From CABZJG01 sp902512685 (lineage in GTDB: Bacteria > Pseudomonadota > Alphaproteobacteria > Rhodobacterales > Rhodobacteraceae), in the NCBI GenBank assembly GCA_051201605.1, contig CP179201.1, forward strand, positions 124,001 to 188,000: 64,000 nucleotides of DNA, in the 5' to 3' direction. The position numbers were made by a program, and so were the translations under genes. Shown in pieces: positions 1 to 9,454 of the stretch. Position 1 is the stretch's first letter. Each line of letters begins with the position of its first letter. The notes below the pieces were generated by a model that was not told the DNA's origin, searched no databases, and was given only the letters and a program-made list of their open reading frames with translations.

Positions 1-1054
1 ATTTAATAAAGTCGGCAACGATCAGGAAATATCCCGGAAACCCCATGCCTTCGATGATATCGAGTTCAAATTCGAGCCGTTTTTGATAGTCTTCTCGGCT
101 GACCGCTGGCGGGATAACCGCAAGCCGCTTTTCCAACCCTTCGTGGGCTTGGCGGCGCAGTTCTTCCACTTCATTATCGGCAAATTTCGGCAAAATAGGA
201 TCACGCCGATAGGCCATAAATGCACAGCGTTGAGCAATCTCAACAGTGTTTTCAATGGCTTCGGGCAGATCGGCAAAAAGAGCGATCATTTCCTGAGGTG
301 ACTTGAAATAATGTTGAGCCGTTAGCTTCCTGCGGGGCTCTTGTTGATCAACATAGGCCCCTTCGGCAATACAGATCAGCGCATCATGGGCCTCATACAT
401 GTCGGATTTCGGAAAAAACACATCATTGGTTGCCACCAATGGTAGCGCCATTTCATAAGCCATTTCCAAAAAGGCCGTCTCTGTCAGCCGCTCGGCTTCC
501 GGAAGACCGTTTTCACCCGGGTGACGCTGTATCTCAATATAAAGTCGGTCGTTAAATGCCTCGGCGATGGTTTGCACCAGTTTTTCAGCGGCTGGCCGCT
601 GGCCGGTTTGAAGCAACTGCCCAACCGGTCCGTAAGCGCCGCCACTGAGGCAAATCAAATCCTGCGAATAGCGCGTCAGTTCCTCTAGGCTTACCTGCGG
701 CAGCTGACCGTCGTTTTCAAGATAAAGACAGCTGTTTAATTTCATCAGGTTTTCATAGCCGCGCTCGGATTGCGCCAGTAATACAAGCGCAGCAGGCGGT
801 TTTGGCCGTTCGCCGGGCACAGCCGCCAAATAGCCAACATCCACCTGACACCCCAAGATCGGCTGAATGCCTGTACCGCTCGCCGCAATAGAAAATTCCA
901 GCGCTGAAAACAGATTATTGGTTTCGGTCAGCGCGACGGCAGGCATATCCATTGACGCACAAAGTGCGGGTAGTTTTTTCAACCGTATGGCGCCTTCCAG
1001 CAAAGAATATTCGCTGTGCAGGCGCAGGTGAATGAATCGGGCAGCAGGGCTCAT
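1..1054 (-). CDS. dnaE: DNA polymerase III alpha subunit, 5' part (partial)
   Basis: Reading the minus strand from ATG at 1054 gives an open frame of about 351 residues that runs off the left edge. It starts MSPAARFIHLRLHSEYSLLE, the N-terminal PHP domain of the replicative polymerase alpha subunit, and continues through LVLLAQSERGYENLMKL and LPLVATNDVFF, both typical of DnaE. This fragment covers the PHP domain and the start of the polymerase core; the palm, fingers and OB-fold lie outside. A nearer upstream ATG at 1059 is followed by a stop after one codon, so 1054 is the likely start. The gene is divergent from xdhA. Whether it is the main replicative DnaE1 or a second copy such as DnaE2/ImuC cannot be settled from the N-terminus alone; DnaE1 is more likely. 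Confidence 0.9.
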   Translation of the reverse strand, partial: MSPAARFIHLRLHSEYSLLEGAIRLKKLPALCASMDMPAVALTETNNLFSALEFSIAASGTGIQPILGCQVDVGYLAAVPGERPKPPAALVLLAQSERGYENLMKLNSCLYLENDGQLPQVSLEELTRYSQDLICLSGGAYGPVGQLLQTGQRPAAEKLVQTIAEAFNDRLYIEIQRHPGENGLPEAERLTETAFLEMAYEMALPLVATNDVFFPKSDMYEAHDALICIAEGAYVDQQEPRRKLTAQHYFKSPQEMIALFADLPEAIENTVEIAQRCAFMAYRRDPILPKFADNEVEELRRQAHEGLEKRLAVIPPAVSREDYQKRLEFELDIIEGMGFPGYFLIVADFIK

Positions 1055-1170
1055 AGCATCAGGATAGACCAGTGGGGCGGCGATCGGAATCCCCTTTTAA
1101 TGTTATAGAGCAAATATTTACGGTCAAAACGACAGCATCAGTGCAGCGCAGGTAATTTTTTTCTTGCCAA

Positions 1171-1195
1171 ATAAGCTTTGGTACGGATAGCTTAT
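1171..1195. promoter_or_regulatory. inverted repeat in the dnaE/xdhA divergent promoter region
   Basis: ATAAGCT (1171-1177) and AGCTTAT (1189-1195) form a perfect 7-bp inverted repeat with an 11-nt spacer. It lies about 85 bp before the xdhA start in the 225-bp region between divergent genes. It could be an operator for a purine-responsive regulator or an RNA hairpin in a leader. No regulator gene lies next to it, so the role is a guess. Confidence 0.3.
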
Positions 1196-1279
1196 GACGA
1201 TATCATAGGCCCGCTTGTTTTCTACGCCGCATCGAGGACAGGCAGCTCGGGGTACTTGGTAAGGCGGCAGGTTTTTTTC

Positions 1280-2653
1280 ATGGACATCTCGTTTCTTCTA
1301 AACGGAGAAACTGTCAGGCTGCAAAATGTATCGCCGATGCAGACCTTGCTTGATTGGTTGCGACAAGAGCGCCATTTGACCGGAACCAAAGAGGGCTGCA
1401 ACGAAGGCGACTGTGGGGCCTGCACAGTGATTGTAACTGATCCAAGTTGCGTTAAACCGCTCAACGCTTGTATTTTGTTGATGCCGCAACTGGATGGAAA
1501 AGCGGTGCGCACCATCGAGGCTATTGCGCCATCTGGGCAAAAGCACCCAGTGCAACAGGCAATGATTGACCTGCACGGCAGCCAATGTGGATTTTGCACG
1601 CCGGGGTTTGTGATGTCGATGGTTGCCGCCCAGATCAATGCGGACCCCGATCATGACACCACATTGGCGGGCAATCTGTGTCGGTGTACCGGCTATGCGC
1701 CCATTGTGCGCGCCGCGTGCGAGGCCGAAAGCCAGCCCCACCCGGACTGGCTGGCCACAGACCGCGCTGCATTGGGTGCCAACAGTGTTTCCGGCTCGGA
1801 AATATCCTTGCCGCAATCGTCAGATGCCCTCGCTGCGCTACTTGAAAAAGCGCCTGACACGACACTGATTGCAGGGGCGACAGATGTGGGTCTTTGGGTG
1901 ACCAAAGAGTTGCGCAATTTGCATCCAGTGGCATTCTTGCATCAAGTTGGTGATTTGGCGGAAATTGACGAGAGCGCTGAACAGGTTTCAATAGGCGCGA
2001 TGGTAAGCATTGAAACGCTGCGCCTTTGGGCAGATGCCCATCACCCTTCTTTCGCCTCGATGCTGAAAAGATACGGCTCTACTCCGGTGCGCATGGCGGC
2101 CACCTTGGGCGGTAATATTGCCAATGGCTCGCCGATCGGGGACAGTGCGCCAGCGCTCATCGCCCTCGGCGCTAGCCTTCGACTACGTCAAGGTGCAGCG
2201 CGCAGAACAATCCGGCTTGAGGATTTTTTCATCGATTATGGCCGGCAAGACTTGCACAGCGGCGAGTTTATCGAAGCGGTTTTGATCCCGAAATCTGCGC
2301 CAGACCTGCGCTGTTACAAAATATCTAAACGCTTTGATCAGGATATTTCCGCGCTTTGTGGATGTTTTAATATTTGCGTGCAGGACGGCAAAATTGCGTC
2401 GGTCTATATTGCTTTTGGCGGGATGGCAGGGGTTCCCAAACGGGCCCAGCATGTCGAGCAGGCGATTTTGGGTCTGCCTTGGAGCATGGAAAGCCTAGAG
2501 GCAAGCAAAGCGGCTTGGTCCAAAGACTTTGCCCCGATAGACGATATGCGTGCCTCGGCGGATTACCGGATAAAAACTGCCCACAATCTTTTAATTCGCT
2601 ATTTCCATGATCTTTCGGGCGCTGAAAGTAATGTGCTTGAGGTCAGCCCATGA
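1280..2653 (+). CDS. xdhA: xanthine dehydrogenase small subunit (2Fe-2S and FAD domains)
   Basis: This is the electron-transfer subunit of the molybdenum enzyme that oxidises hypoxanthine and xanthine to urate. Residues 1-85 form a plant-type [2Fe-2S] domain with Cys40, Cys45, Cys48 and Cys64 (CNEGDCGAC then CILL). An all-helical second [2Fe-2S] domain follows with CGFC and CRCTGY. The C-terminal half is the FAD-binding CO_dehydrogenase-flavoprotein domain, with TLIAGATDVGLWVTK and ATLGGNIANGSPIGD. The length of 457 residues is normal for bacterial XdhA. The frame is open further upstream, but family alignment and the nearby AGG (about 1268-1270) point to ATG 1280. Its stop overlaps the xdhB start (ATGA), so the subunits are translationally coupled. 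Confidence 0.93.
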   Translation: MDISFLLNGETVRLQNVSPMQTLLDWLRQERHLTGTKEGCNEGDCGACTVIVTDPSCVKPLNACILLMPQLDGKAVRTIEAIAPSGQKHPVQQAMIDLHGSQCGFCTPGFVMSMVAAQINADPDHDTTLAGNLCRCTGYAPIVRAACEAESQPHPDWLATDRAALGANSVSGSEISLPQSSDALAALLEKAPDTTLIAGATDVGLWVTKELRNLHPVAFLHQVGDLAEIDESAEQVSIGAMVSIETLRLWADAHHPSFASMLKRYGSTPVRMAATLGGNIANGSPIGDSAPALIALGASLRLRQGAARRTIRLEDFFIDYGRQDLHSGEFIEAVLIPKSAPDLRCYKISKRFDQDISALCGCFNICVQDGKIASVYIAFGGMAGVPKRAQHVEQAILGLPWSMESLEASKAAWSKDFAPIDDMRASADYRIKTAHNLLIRYFHDLSGAESNVLEVSP

Positions 2654-4968
2654 GCGTTGCAAAGCCTCTTGCCCATGATGCTGCCGCACTGCATGTGACC
2701 GGCGCAGCGCGCTATATTGACGATATTCCCTGCCCAGAGGGCACGCTGCACTTGGCGTTCGGGCTTTCCGGCGTCGCCTGTGCCACGATCACAGGAATGG
2801 ATCTAAGCGCCGTGCGCAGCGCCGCAGATGTGGTTGCGGTGATTTGCGCCGATGATTTGCCTTTTGCAAATGATGTTTCGCCAAGCGTGCATGATGAACC
2901 CTTGCTGGCATCAGATCAGGTTGAGTACTTTGGACAACCGCTATTTCTGGTGATTGCTAAAACTCATCTAGTGGCACGCATAGCGGCCCGTTTGGGCAAA
3001 ATCAGCTATGATGAAAAGCCGGCGCTGCTGTCGATTGAGGATGCATTGGCCGCAGACAGCCGATTTGAAGAAGGCCCTCGAATTTATCAAAAGGGCAATG
3101 CGCTCAAAGCGATTTCGGGTGCCAAACATCAAGTAAAAGGTCAGTTTGAGATCGGCGGGCAAGAGCATTTCTATCTTGAGGGGCAGGCCGCGCTTGCTAT
3201 CCCGCAAGAGGACACGGAAATGGTTGTGCACAGCTCAACCCAGCACCCAAGCGAAATTCAACATAAAGTGGCCGAAGCATTGGGTTTGGGGCTTCAGGAT
3301 GTCCGCGTTGAAGTGCGCCGCATGGGCGGCGGCTTTGGCGGCAAGGAAAGCCAAGGCAATGCTTTGGCAGTGGCCTGCGCTGTTGCTGCGCAGATGACAA
3401 AAGCACCGTGTAAAATGCGCTATGACCGTGATGACGATATGATGATCACGGGCAAGCGGCATGATTTCCGCATTGAGTATGTGGCCGGATTTGATGATGA
3501 TGGACAGCTTAGCGGGGTCAGTTTTGTGCACTATGCGCGCTGCGGCTGGGCGCAGGATTTATCCCTGCCGGTGGCGGACCGTGCGATGCTGCATGCTGAT
3601 AATGCCTATCACCTTCCGCATTGCCGGATCGAAAGTCACCGCTTGAAAACCAATACTCAAAGCGCCACAGCGTTTCGTGGATTTGGTGGCCCGCAGGGGA
3701 TGCTTGGCATGGAGCGATTGATAGATCATGTGGCGCATCATGTAGGGGTTGAGCCGCTGACCATTCGGCAGCGGAACTATTACAGTGATGCCAAAGCGCT
3801 AAACCTTTCTGCACCACCTTCAAAACGGGCTGCTCAAACCACGCCTTATGGCATGGAGGTCAAGGATTTTATTCTCAATGAAATGACCGAGGCACTGGTC
3901 GAAAGCAGCGATTATCACGCACGCCGCGCCACGCTGCGCGAATGGAATGCATCCAACCCCATTTTAAAACGGGGTCTGGCGCTGGCGCCGGTGAAGTTTG
4001 GCATCTCTTTTACGCTGAGCCATCTTAATCAGGCAGGCGCTCTGGTACATGTGTATCAAGACGGTACCATCAGGATGAACCATGGCGGGACTGAAATGGG
4101 CCAGGGGCTGTTTCAAAAAGTAGCGCAAGTTGCTGCGCAAAGCTTTGGCGTTTCGGTGGAACAGGTTAAAATCACTGCCACAGATACGGCCAAAGTGCCC
4201 AATACATCGGCAACAGCGGCCAGTTCGGGCAGTGATCTAAACGGGATGGCGGTCAAACAGGCCTGCGATGTCATTTCCGGCCGAATGGCGGAATTTTTGG
4301 CGCAAAAGCATCAAACCCCTTTAAAGGATATTCGTTTTCAAGACGGCGCGGTGCATATCGGCGCCATGAAGCTGCCTTTCGCAGAAGCCAGTAAAATTTG
4401 TTATGAAAACCGCGTTAGCCTTTCGGCCACCGGGTTTTATAAAACACCGGATTTATCATGGGACCGGATCAAGGGGTCGGGCCGGCCGTTTTACTATTTT
4501 GCCTATGGGGCGGCGGTCAGCGAAGTGGTGATCGACACGCTGACCGGGGAAAACCGTATTTTGCGTGCAGATATTTTACATGATGTTGGCAGCAGCCTTA
4601 ATCCGGCGCTGGATATTGGCCAAATTGAAGGCGGTTATGTGCAAGGTGCCGGTTGGCTCACAACAGAAGAACTGGTGTGGAACCCCAAAGGCAAATTGCT
4701 CACACATGCTCCATCGACCTATAAAATTCCTGCGATCAGTGATCGGCCCGATGTTTTCAATGTTGCGCTTTGGAACGCATCGAACCCAGAGCGGACAATT
4801 TATCGATCCAAAGCGGTTGGAGAGCCGCCGTTGATGTTGGGAATTTCAGTTCTGATGGCTTTAAGCGATGCACTGTTGAGCTGCGGCAAATGCTATCCTG
4901 AACTGGATGCACCGGCCACGGCTGAGCAAATCCTTATGTCTATCGAAAGGATGCGCCATGGGGTTTGA
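2650..4968 (+). CDS. xdhB: xanthine dehydrogenase large subunit (molybdopterin-binding)
   Basis: Catalytic subunit of xanthine dehydrogenase, 772 residues, the normal length for two-subunit bacterial enzymes. The N-terminal aldehyde-oxidase hammerhead domain carries HVTGAARYIDDIP. The molybdopterin domain follows with RRMGGGFGGKESQGN, TAFRGFGGPQGMLG and NHGGTEMGQGLFQK. Near the C-terminus is KAVGEPPLMLG, whose Glu is the general base of the family. The substrate-pocket Glu and Arg region is present as TNTQSATAFRGFGG. The gene overlaps xdhA by 4 nt and the chaperone gene xdhC by 11 nt, so the operon is tightly packed. Other members of the molybdenum hydroxylase family are less likely because of the XdhA-B-C arrangement. 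Confidence 0.93.
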   Translation: MSVAKPLAHDAAALHVTGAARYIDDIPCPEGTLHLAFGLSGVACATITGMDLSAVRSAADVVAVICADDLPFANDVSPSVHDEPLLASDQVEYFGQPLFLVIAKTHLVARIAARLGKISYDEKPALLSIEDALAADSRFEEGPRIYQKGNALKAISGAKHQVKGQFEIGGQEHFYLEGQAALAIPQEDTEMVVHSSTQHPSEIQHKVAEALGLGLQDVRVEVRRMGGGFGGKESQGNALAVACAVAAQMTKAPCKMRYDRDDDMMITGKRHDFRIEYVAGFDDDGQLSGVSFVHYARCGWAQDLSLPVADRAMLHADNAYHLPHCRIESHRLKTNTQSATAFRGFGGPQGMLGMERLIDHVAHHVGVEPLTIRQRNYYSDAKALNLSAPPSKRAAQTTPYGMEVKDFILNEMTEALVESSDYHARRATLREWNASNPILKRGLALAPVKFGISFTLSHLNQAGALVHVYQDGTIRMNHGGTEMGQGLFQKVAQVAAQSFGVSVEQVKITATDTAKVPNTSATAASSGSDLNGMAVKQACDVISGRMAEFLAQKHQTPLKDIRFQDGAVHIGAMKLPFAEASKICYENRVSLSATGFYKTPDLSWDRIKGSGRPFYYFAYGAAVSEVVIDTLTGENRILRADILHDVGSSLNPALDIGQIEGGYVQGAGWLTTEELVWNPKGKLLTHAPSTYKIPAISDRPDVFNVALWNASNPERTIYRSKAVGEPPLMLGISVLMALSDALLSCGKCYPELDAPATAEQILMSIERMRHGV

Positions 4969-5917
4969 CCGATCTGCTTTAGAAAAGCTGATCGCGCGCC
5001 ATGGGCCAGTGGCGCGCATTGTTGTGGCCCGCACCAAAGGTTCTGTTCCGCGCGGGCCCGGCGCCGCTATGCTGGTGTGGCAAGGCGACCAAAGCGGCAC
5101 GATTGGCGGCGGGGCTTTGGAATACCAAGCCACTGCGCACGCGCGCCAAGAATTGGCCGCAAACAGCGGTGAAAGCAGAAGGCTGTCATCGCATCCCTTG
5201 GGCCCCGAGTTGGGACAATGTTGCGGCGGATACGTGGAGCTTCTGACGGAAGTTTTCACAGAGCAAAATTTACCGCAAAAAGAGGCTTTGCTCTTTGCGC
5301 GCCCGATTGAGCCCAATTCTGAAAAAGCCGCACCGCTGGCCGTTACACGCGCCACCGCTTTGGCGCGCAGTCAGGGGGAGGCGCCACCGGCATGCTTGGT
5401 AGACGGCTGGATGATCGAACCACTTACGGGCGCTGCCCAGCCGTTATGGATTTGGGGCGCCGGCCATGTAGGGCGCGCTTTGGTGCAAATATTGGCGCCT
5501 TTGAATGAGCTTGGAATTATCTGGGTCGATACGGCCAAAGACCGATTTCCGCAAAATGTTCCATTGGGCGTGACAGTTCTTCCTGTTGCTGAGCCGGCCG
5601 CAGCATTGCGACATGCACCTGCCAGCAGTGCACATCTTATAGTGACCTATTCTCATGCATTGGACTTTGAGCTGTGTCATCAGCTTCTGGCCCATCAGTT
5701 TGATTGGGCAGGGTTGATTGGGTCGGCCACGAAATGGGCGAGATTTCGGCGAAGGTTGCAGGCCTTGGGTCATTCGAATGCACAAATAAGCCGCATTATC
5801 TGTCCGATAGGACGGCCGGAGTATGGAAAACAGCCCGCCCAGATTGCCATCGGTGTGGCGGCTGATTTATTAGAAAGAAAACAAGTGAAAGCCAACGAGC
5901 AAGGGAGAAGAGCGTGA
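4958..5917 (+). CDS. xdhC: xanthine dehydrogenase accessory protein XdhC
   Basis: XdhC binds molybdenum cofactor, assists its sulfuration and inserts it into XdhB; it is not part of the mature enzyme. The 319-residue product has the XdhC/CoxI N-terminal domain (TKGSVPRGPGAAMLV, then GTIGGGALEY and GQCCGGYVELL). The C-terminal domain is Rossmann-like (LWIWGAGHVGRALV, then GLIGSATKWARFRRRL and CPIGRPEYGKQPAQIAIGVA). The chosen ATG at 4958 gives the family start MGFDRSALEKLI. The open frame reaches 51 nt further upstream, but that part lies inside xdhB and is not family-like. The stop overlaps the GTG start of the next ABC gene, tying the enzyme to the transporter. Confidence 0.9.
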   Translation: MGFDRSALEKLIARHGPVARIVVARTKGSVPRGPGAAMLVWQGDQSGTIGGGALEYQATAHARQELAANSGESRRLSSHPLGPELGQCCGGYVELLTEVFTEQNLPQKEALLFARPIEPNSEKAAPLAVTRATALARSQGEAPPACLVDGWMIEPLTGAAQPLWIWGAGHVGRALVQILAPLNELGIIWVDTAKDRFPQNVPLGVTVLPVAEPAAALRHAPASSAHLIVTYSHALDFELCHQLLAHQFDWAGLIGSATKWARFRRRLQALGHSNAQISRIICPIGRPEYGKQPAQIAIGVAADLLERKQVKANEQGRRA

Positions 5918-7428
5918 GCGACGCTTTGTTAACAATTAAGGATGTCACCAAGGCCTATCCGGGGGTTGTGGCCAATGACGCCGTGTCCTTTGATATTGGT
6001 CAGGGCGAAGTGCATGCGCTTTTGGGTGAAAACGGAGCTGGTAAATCGACCTTGGTCAAAATTATCTATGGGTTGGTCAAGCCCGACAGGGGTGAGATGG
6101 TTTTTGCGGGCGCTCCTTTTGCGCCAGCTGAGCCGCGCGTGGCGCGTGCAGCCGGCGTTGGTATGGTGTTTCAGCATTTTTCGCTTTTCGATGCGCTTAC
6201 TGTGGCTGAAAATATTGCCCTTGGCATGGAAAACCCACCGGCGCAGAGTGATCTGGCAAGCCAGATTTCCGAAGTTTCGCAAGCCTACGGGTTGCCGCTT
6301 GATCCATGGCGGACTGTTGGCAGTCTTTCGGCAGGTGAGCGGCAGAGGGTCGAAATTATCCGCTGCCTGCTGCAAGAACCAAAACTGTTAATAATGGATG
6401 AGCCGACGTCGGTTCTAACCCCGCAAGAGGTTGAAATTTTATTCACCACTCTGCGTCAGCTTAAATCCGAAGGCACGTCGATCCTTTATATCAGTCACAA
6501 GCTGGAAGAAATTCGCACGCTGTGTGACACCGCAACGATTTTGCGGCGCGGACAAAAAGTGGCCACATGCACCCCCGCAGAGACCACAGCGCGGGCACTG
6601 GCCGAAATGATGGTCGGGGCCAGCTTTGAGGCGCCGCAAAAGCAGGCTGGTAAAGTTGGAGATGTCAGGCTTGAGGTCTCTGGGCTATCGATACCTGCAC
6701 TGGATACTTTTGGCACCGCCTTAAAAGGTGTCAATTTTTCCGTACGCGCCGGAGAGGTGCTTGGGCTTGGCGGTGTGGCTGGAAATGGGCAGGACGAGCT
6801 GCTGTCTGCCCTGTCAGGCGAGCGCACAAGTGCAAGCAATATGGTACAGATGGGCGGGCAGGACATTGGCCATTTCGGCCCCGTTGATCGCCGTGCCTTG
6901 GGGCTTTTTAGCGCCCCGGAAGAGCGACTTGGTCATGCGGCAGCGCCCAATATGAGCCTGATTGAAAACGCCTTGATGACTGGTGCAAAGCGGCAATCAC
7001 TGGTGCGAAATGGATTTGTCAACTGGTCCAAAACAAAGGGTTTTACCGAAGAAATCATCGCCCGCTTTGATGTGCGCACGCCCAGCGCTGGTAATGCGGC
7101 GCGATCGCTATCGGGTGGCAATTTGCAAAAGTTTGTGATCGGTCGGGAAGTGTTGCAAAACCCGGATGTGCTGGTGGTCAATCAACCCACATGGGGGGTT
7201 GATGCCGCGGCCGCCGCGGCCATTCGCCAAGCCCTGCTTGATTTGGCCAGTCAGGGCGCAGCAATTATTGTCATTTCGCAAGATCTTGATGAGCTACTGG
7301 AGATCAGTGATCGCTTCGGGGCGCTCAATGCCGGAGTGCTGTCCGATATAGTGCCAACCGCAGATTTAAGCCTTGATCAAATCGGTTTGATGATGGGCGG
7401 GGCAACACCGCAGGAGGCGGCGCAATGA
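5914..7428 (+). CDS. nucleoside/purine-type ABC transporter, duplicated ATP-binding protein
   Basis: A 504-residue ATPase with two fused ABC domains, as in BMP-family nucleoside importers (YufO/NupO type). The first domain has a full Walker A (GENGAGKS, residues 38-45), signature LSAGERQRVEI and Walker B LLIMDEPTSVL. The second lacks a proper Walker A (GVAGNGQDELL) but keeps a signature (LSGGNLQKFVIGREV) and the variant NQPTWGVDAAAA in place of DEPTRG, which is usual for this subfamily. The start is GTG at 5914, overlapping the xdhC stop. The next gene overlaps by 4 nt. Being co-transcribed with xanthine dehydrogenase argues for purine bases or nucleosides as substrate; this is inference. Confidence 0.88.
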   Translation: MSDALLTIKDVTKAYPGVVANDAVSFDIGQGEVHALLGENGAGKSTLVKIIYGLVKPDRGEMVFAGAPFAPAEPRVARAAGVGMVFQHFSLFDALTVAENIALGMENPPAQSDLASQISEVSQAYGLPLDPWRTVGSLSAGERQRVEIIRCLLQEPKLLIMDEPTSVLTPQEVEILFTTLRQLKSEGTSILYISHKLEEIRTLCDTATILRRGQKVATCTPAETTARALAEMMVGASFEAPQKQAGKVGDVRLEVSGLSIPALDTFGTALKGVNFSVRAGEVLGLGGVAGNGQDELLSALSGERTSASNMVQMGGQDIGHFGPVDRRALGLFSAPEERLGHAAAPNMSLIENALMTGAKRQSLVRNGFVNWSKTKGFTEEIIARFDVRTPSAGNAARSLSGGNLQKFVIGREVLQNPDVLVVNQPTWGVDAAAAAAIRQALLDLASQGAAIIVISQDLDELLEISDRFGALNAGVLSDIVPTADLSLDQIGLMMGGATPQEAAQ

Positions 7429-8504
7429 TCCGGCTGGAAAAAAGACTTGAACCTTCACGTATGATGACGGCTGTGACCCCTGTGATTGCGGTGGTGTTAA
7501 CCATGATTGTAGGCGGTCTGATGTTTGCCATGCTCGGCAAGCCGCCGCTTGAGGCAATTAGAATTATCTTTTGGGACCCACTTTTTGACCCAAATTTTGC
7601 ATCCTACTCGCGGCCGCAGCTTCTTGTGAAAGCAGGCCCTTTAATCTTGATTGCTATCGGCCTGTCGCTTGGGTTTCGTGCGGGTATCTGGAATATTGGC
7701 GCAGAAGGTCAATACATTATGGGTGCGATTTGCGGCGCAGGAATGGGTTTGGCTTTTTATCCCACAGAAAGCTGGGTGATCTTCCCCTTGATGGTTCTGG
7801 CTGGTGGATTTGGTGGTTGGCTTTGGGCCATGATCCCTGCGGTTTTGAAGACCCGATTTAACACCAACGAGATCTTGGTTTCACTGATGCTGGTATATGT
7901 CGCTGAAGCAATCTTGGCTTCGGTGAGCCAAGGCTTGCTAAAAAACCCTGATGGTATGGGATTTCCGGGATCGCGCAATTTGCAGCAATATCCGAGTGCG
8001 GCCAACACCGAGCTTTTGGCAAATTCTGGAATGCATTGGGGGGTGGCGAGCGCCTTCATTGTCGTGATCTTTGCCTATATCCTTTTGACGCGGCACATTA
8101 GCGGATTTCATATTCGCTTAACCGGAGAAGCGCCTCGTGCGGCGCGGTTTGCAGGGGTAAAACCCGCGCGCGTAATTATTCTGTGCCTTGGAATATCGGG
8201 GATGCTAGCAGGGTTGGCCGGTCTTTTTGAGGTCTCTGGCCCGGCTGGTCAGATTACTATCGATTTTAACACGGGTTACGGGTTTACGGCCATCATTGTT
8301 GCGTTTCTTGGACGATTGCATCCTGTGGGCATTTTGCTTGCCGGTCTGCTGATGGCTCTGACATATATCGGCGGTGAGCTTGCGCAGCTGATGCTTGGGC
8401 TCCCCGGAGCTTCGATCCAGTTGTTTCAGGGGATGCTCTTGTTTTTCTTACTCGCAACCGATGTTTTCACCAATTTCCGAATTCGCTTAGGGGAGGCCAC
8501 CTGA
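7425..8504 (+). CDS. nucleoside/purine-type ABC transporter permease 1
   Basis: Inner-membrane permease of 359 residues in the BPD_transp_2 family (YufP/NupP type). Hydrophobic segments include VTPVIAVVLTMIVGGLMFAM, LLVKAGPLILIAIGLSLGF and LILCLGISGML-like stretches. The family motif FRAGIWNIGAEGQYIMGA (about residues 84-101) is present, as is TGEAPRAARFAGVKPARV, the EAA-like cytoplasmic loop that contacts the ATPase. It overlaps the ATPase gene by 4 nt and the second permease by 1 nt (TGATG). The two permeases should form a heterodimer. Confidence 0.88.
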   Translation: MIRLEKRLEPSRMMTAVTPVIAVVLTMIVGGLMFAMLGKPPLEAIRIIFWDPLFDPNFASYSRPQLLVKAGPLILIAIGLSLGFRAGIWNIGAEGQYIMGAICGAGMGLAFYPTESWVIFPLMVLAGGFGGWLWAMIPAVLKTRFNTNEILVSLMLVYVAEAILASVSQGLLKNPDGMGFPGSRNLQQYPSAANTELLANSGMHWGVASAFIVVIFAYILLTRHISGFHIRLTGEAPRAARFAGVKPARVIILCLGISGMLAGLAGLFEVSGPAGQITIDFNTGYGFTAIIVAFLGRLHPVGILLAGLLMALTYIGGELAQLMLGLPGASIQLFQGMLLFFLLATDVFTNFRIRLGEAT

Positions 8505-9427
8505 TGGATATTTCCAGTATAAACCCCTTTTTGCTCATTGCCTCTTTGATGGTGTCGGCCACACCGATCCTGTTGGCCGCGATTGGTGAAGCCGTCGTGG
8601 AAAAATCTGGAGTGCTTAACCTTGGTGTTGAGGGTATGATGATTACCGGCGCAGTGGTCGGGTTTGTGATTGCAGTCAACACTGGTAGCCCGGCGCTTGG
8701 ATTCCTATGCGCCGCACTGGCTTCGGCAGTGCTGTCGCTCAGCTTTGGTTTTTTAACCCAAGTTTTGCTAACCAATCAGGTGGCAACCGGTTTGGGGCTG
8801 ACATTGGTTGGACTGGGCTTGTCAGCATTGATTGGTAAACCCTATGAGGGGATAAAGTCGCCCACTTTGCCTTCGCTTGATATACCGCTGCTGTCTGATC
8901 TTCCAGTGTTTGGGATAATGCTGTTTTCCCATGACGCAATCGTTTATCTATCGATCCTTTTGGTAGCGGCTGTGTGGCTGGTTTTAACGCGCACCCGAAT
9001 CGGACTTGTTTTGCGGGCAGTAGGCGAAAACCATGATGCTGCCCATGCGTTGGGCTATAAAGTGATTCGTGTCCGGCTTATTGCAATTATGTTTGGCGGT
9101 GCCTGCAGCGGTTTGGGCGGTGCATATATCAGTTTGGTGCGTGTCCCGCAGTGGACCGAAGGTATGACCGCTGGTGCTGGCTGGATCGCTTTGGCGATTG
9201 TGGTGTTTGCCAGCTGGAAGCCATGGCGCGTTTTATTAGGTGCTTATTTATTTGGCGGAGTGACTGTTTTGCAATTAAACCTTCAAGCGGCTGGTTTAGC
9301 TATACCAGTAGAGTACTTGTCGATGTCGCCATATCTGATAACAATAGCGGTGCTGGTATTCATTTCGGCCCGTGGTAATCAAGGCGCGCCTGCCTCGCTG
9401 GGTCGGCCGTTCCACGCCTCATCCTGA
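8504..9427 (+). CDS. nucleoside/purine-type ABC transporter permease 2
   Basis: Second membrane subunit, 307 residues, shorter than the first as usual for this family (YufQ/NupQ type). The hallmark AAIGEAVVEKSGVLNLGVEG is near residues 27-46, and the cytoplasmic coupling loop reads AVGENHDAAHALGYKVIRVR. About eight to ten hydrophobic segments are visible. It starts with ATG sharing its A with the previous stop codon. A short 27-nt gap containing GGGAGAAG precedes the binding protein gene, so the last gene has its own strong ribosome site. Confidence 0.88.
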   Translation: MDISSINPFLLIASLMVSATPILLAAIGEAVVEKSGVLNLGVEGMMITGAVVGFVIAVNTGSPALGFLCAALASAVLSLSFGFLTQVLLTNQVATGLGLTLVGLGLSALIGKPYEGIKSPTLPSLDIPLLSDLPVFGIMLFSHDAIVYLSILLVAAVWLVLTRTRIGLVLRAVGENHDAAHALGYKVIRVRLIAIMFGGACSGLGGAYISLVRVPQWTEGMTAGAGWIALAIVVFASWKPWRVLLGAYLFGGVTVLQLNLQAAGLAIPVEYLSMSPYLITIAVLVFISARGNQGAPASLGRPFHASS

Positions 9428-9454
9428 GGCATATAACTGAACAGGGAGAAGTTC

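Noticed and set aside
1178..1279. N-terminal extension of xdhA
   Set aside because: The frame is open but the residues do not match the family, and ATG 1280 gives the standard start.
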